The translations under genes were made by a program, and so were the position numbers. A stretch of 7,222 bases of DNA, from the NCBI GenBank assembly GCA_014377795.1, contig JACMOY010000309.1, positions 1 through 7,222 on the forward strand, written 5' to 3'. Shown in pieces: positions 6,205 to 7,222 of the stretch (positions are counted from its first letter, which is position 1; each line of letters starts with the position of its first letter). Below the pieces are notes generated by a model. It worked only from the letters and a program-made list of their open reading frames with translations, had not been told where the DNA came from and did no database searches. Source of the DNA: Actinomycetota bacterium (GTDB taxonomy: Bacteria > Actinomycetota > Actinomycetes > Actinomycetales > Angustibacteraceae).

Positions 6205-6210
6205 TAAGGT
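6205..6210 (+). promoter_or_regulatory. Possible -10 element of the acs promoter
   Basis: TAAGGT matches T1, A2 and T6 of TATAAT and is the only AT-richer patch between the hairpin and the acs ribosome binding site. Transcription would begin near 6217 and give a leader of about 37 bases. The matching -35 position (about 6181-6187, GTCACC) falls within the right arm of the hairpin and is a poor match to TTGACA. The call rests on position and composition only. Confidence 0.3.
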
Positions 6211-6238
6211 CACCCCAGGACGACGCCGTCGACTTCGC

Positions 6239-6244
6239 AGGAGG
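6239..6244 (+). promoter_or_regulatory. Shine-Dalgarno sequence of acsA
   Basis: AGGAGG is followed by a nine-base spacer and ATG 6254. It is a perfect core match at good spacing and confirms the acsA start. It suggests efficient translation, in contrast to the operon genes at 362-3034, which lack clear ribosome binding sites. Confidence 0.85.
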
Positions 6245-6253
6245 ACGCTGATC

Positions 6254-7222
6254 ATGGCCACCGACACCCCCACCCCCGGCCTGTCGAACCTCGGGCGCGA
6301 GGAGCGTCGCTTCGCCCCCGACCCGGCCTTCACCGCCCAGGCGGTTGCGCAGGCCGGCCTGTACGACGACGCCGCCCGCGACCGGCTGGCGTTCTGGGCC
6401 GACCAGGCCCGCACCCTGCTCGACTGGTCCACCGACTTCACCCAGACCCTGGACTGGTCCGAGGCACCGTTCGCGTCGTGGTTCGTCGGCGGTGAGCTGA
6501 ACGTCGCCTACAACTGCGCCGGCCGGCATGTCGAGGCCGGCTACGGCGAGCGCGTCGCCATCCACTTCGAGGGCGAGCCGGGCGACACCCGCAGCATCAC
6601 CTACGCCGAGCTGACCGCCGACGTGAAGCGGGCGGCCAACGCGCTGACCGCCCTGGGCGTCCAGCGCGGCGACCGGGTGGCGATCTACCTGCCGATGATC
6701 CCCGAGGCGGTCGTCGCCATGCTGGCCTGCGCCCGCCTCGGCGCCGCCCACAGCGTCGTCTTCGGCGGGTTCAGCGCCGACGCGCTGCGCAGCCGGATCG
6801 AGGACGCCGAGGCCAAGGTGGTCATCACCGCCGACGGCGGGTTCCGGCGCGGCAAGGCCATGGCGCTCAAGCCCGCCGTCGACGCGGCCCTCGCCTCGGG
6901 CGCGCCCACGATCACCGCCGTGCTCGTCGTCCGGCGGACCGGCCAGGACGTCGAGTGGACGCCGGGCCGCGACCAGTGGTGGGACGACGCGCTGGCCGCA
7001 GCCGACGCCGAGCACACGGCCCAGCCGATGGACGCCGAGCAGCCGCTCTTCATCCTCTACACCTCCGGCACCACCGGCAGCCCCAAAGGAATCCTGCACA
7101 CCAGCGGCGGGTACCTGACCCAGGTGGCCTACACGCACCGCAACGTCTTCGACCTGCACCCCGAGACCGACGTCTACTGGTGCACGGCGGACGTCGGCTG
7201 GGTCACCGGCCACAGCTACGTC
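6254..7222 (+). CDS. acsA: Acetyl-CoA synthetase (acetate-CoA ligase), N-terminal half (3' truncated)
   Basis: The first 323 residues of an enzyme usually about 650 long are present; the window ends in frame. AcsA converts acetate, ATP and CoA to acetyl-CoA by way of acetyl-AMP, in the cytoplasm. Residues about 25-85 form the ACAS N-terminal region ([36 protein letters not shown]). The AMP-binding domain follows, with [57 protein letters not shown] split over 141-180, and [11 protein letters not shown]. The ATP-binding P-loop [11 protein letters not shown] starts at Y269, with K278 conserved. The fragment ends in [14 protein letters not shown], which carries the acetate-pocket region of true Acs enzymes and argues against longer-chain acyl-CoA synthetases. 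The acetylatable catalytic lysine of the C-terminal domain lies beyond the window. The gene follows the acetate permease on the same strand, but a hairpin and its own promoter candidate suggest separate transcription. Confidence 0.96.
   Translation, partial: MATDTPTPGLSNLGREERRFAPDPAFTAQAVAQAGLYDDAARDRLAFWADQARTLLDWSTDFTQTLDWSEAPFASWFVGGELNVAYNCAGRHVEAGYGERVAIHFEGEPGDTRSITYAELTADVKRAANALTALGVQRGDRVAIYLPMIPEAVVAMLACARLGAAHSVVFGGFSADALRSRIEDAEAKVVITADGGFRRGKAMALKPAVDAALASGAPTITAVLVVRRTGQDVEWTPGRDQWWDDALAAADAEHTAQPMDAEQPLFILYTSGTTGSPKGILHTSGGYLTQVAYTHRNVFDLHPETDVYWCTADVGWVTGHSYV

Noticed and set aside
1..7222. CRISPR arrays, tRNA or rRNA genes, insertion sequences or phage genes
   Set aside because: No regularly spaced repeats, transposase or integrase motifs, terminal inverted repeats or tRNA-like segments were seen on either strand. 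The region looks like ordinary chromosomal metabolism rather than a mobile or defence island.

Overview
This window is from a high-GC actinobacterium. The coding bias is strongly G/C at third positions, and the acetate permease is of the ActP/MctC type seen with a DUF485 partner in Actinomycetota. The genus cannot be told from the sequence. The core is a carboxylate uptake and activation locus: a LytTR response regulator, two different sodium:solute symporter (SSS) genes that each follow a small two-helix membrane protein gene, and an acetyl-CoA synthetase gene.

Layout: (1) 2-334 (+), the C-terminal end of a glycogen-debranching-type (amylo-alpha-1,6-glucosidase-like) protein. (2) 362-3034 (+), a tight three-gene operon of LytTR response regulator, 121-aa two-helix membrane protein and SSS symporter, joined by a 1-nt overlap and a 1-nt gap. 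(3) 3036-3875 (-), a cytoplasmic glycerophosphodiester phosphodiesterase that meets the symporter tail to tail with 1 nt between stop codons. (4) 3876-4106, a 231-bp divergent intergenic region with a striking direct repeat. (5) 4107-6133 (+), a DUF485 protein and an ActP/MctC acetate/monocarboxylate permease with a 4-nt ATGA overlap. (6) 6134-6253, a strong hairpin and the probable acs promoter. (7) 6254-7222 (+), the N-terminal 323 residues of acetyl-CoA synthetase, cut by the window end.

The likely logic is that ActP imports acetate or related monocarboxylates and AcsA converts acetate to acetyl-CoA. The LytTR regulator probably controls transporter expression. The best evidence is in the intergenic region before DUF485-actP: ACCGCTCA-N13-ACCGCTCG, then an immediate third ACCGCTCG. 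This has the sequence and spacing I recall for the E. coli LytTR regulator BtsR (YehT), which controls a pyruvate transporter. No histidine kinase is visible beside the regulator.

The two symporters also differ at the expected sodium site. The first keeps a Ser-Thr pair (residues 348-349) and the second has Ala-Val (357-358), so they may use different coupling ions and substrates.
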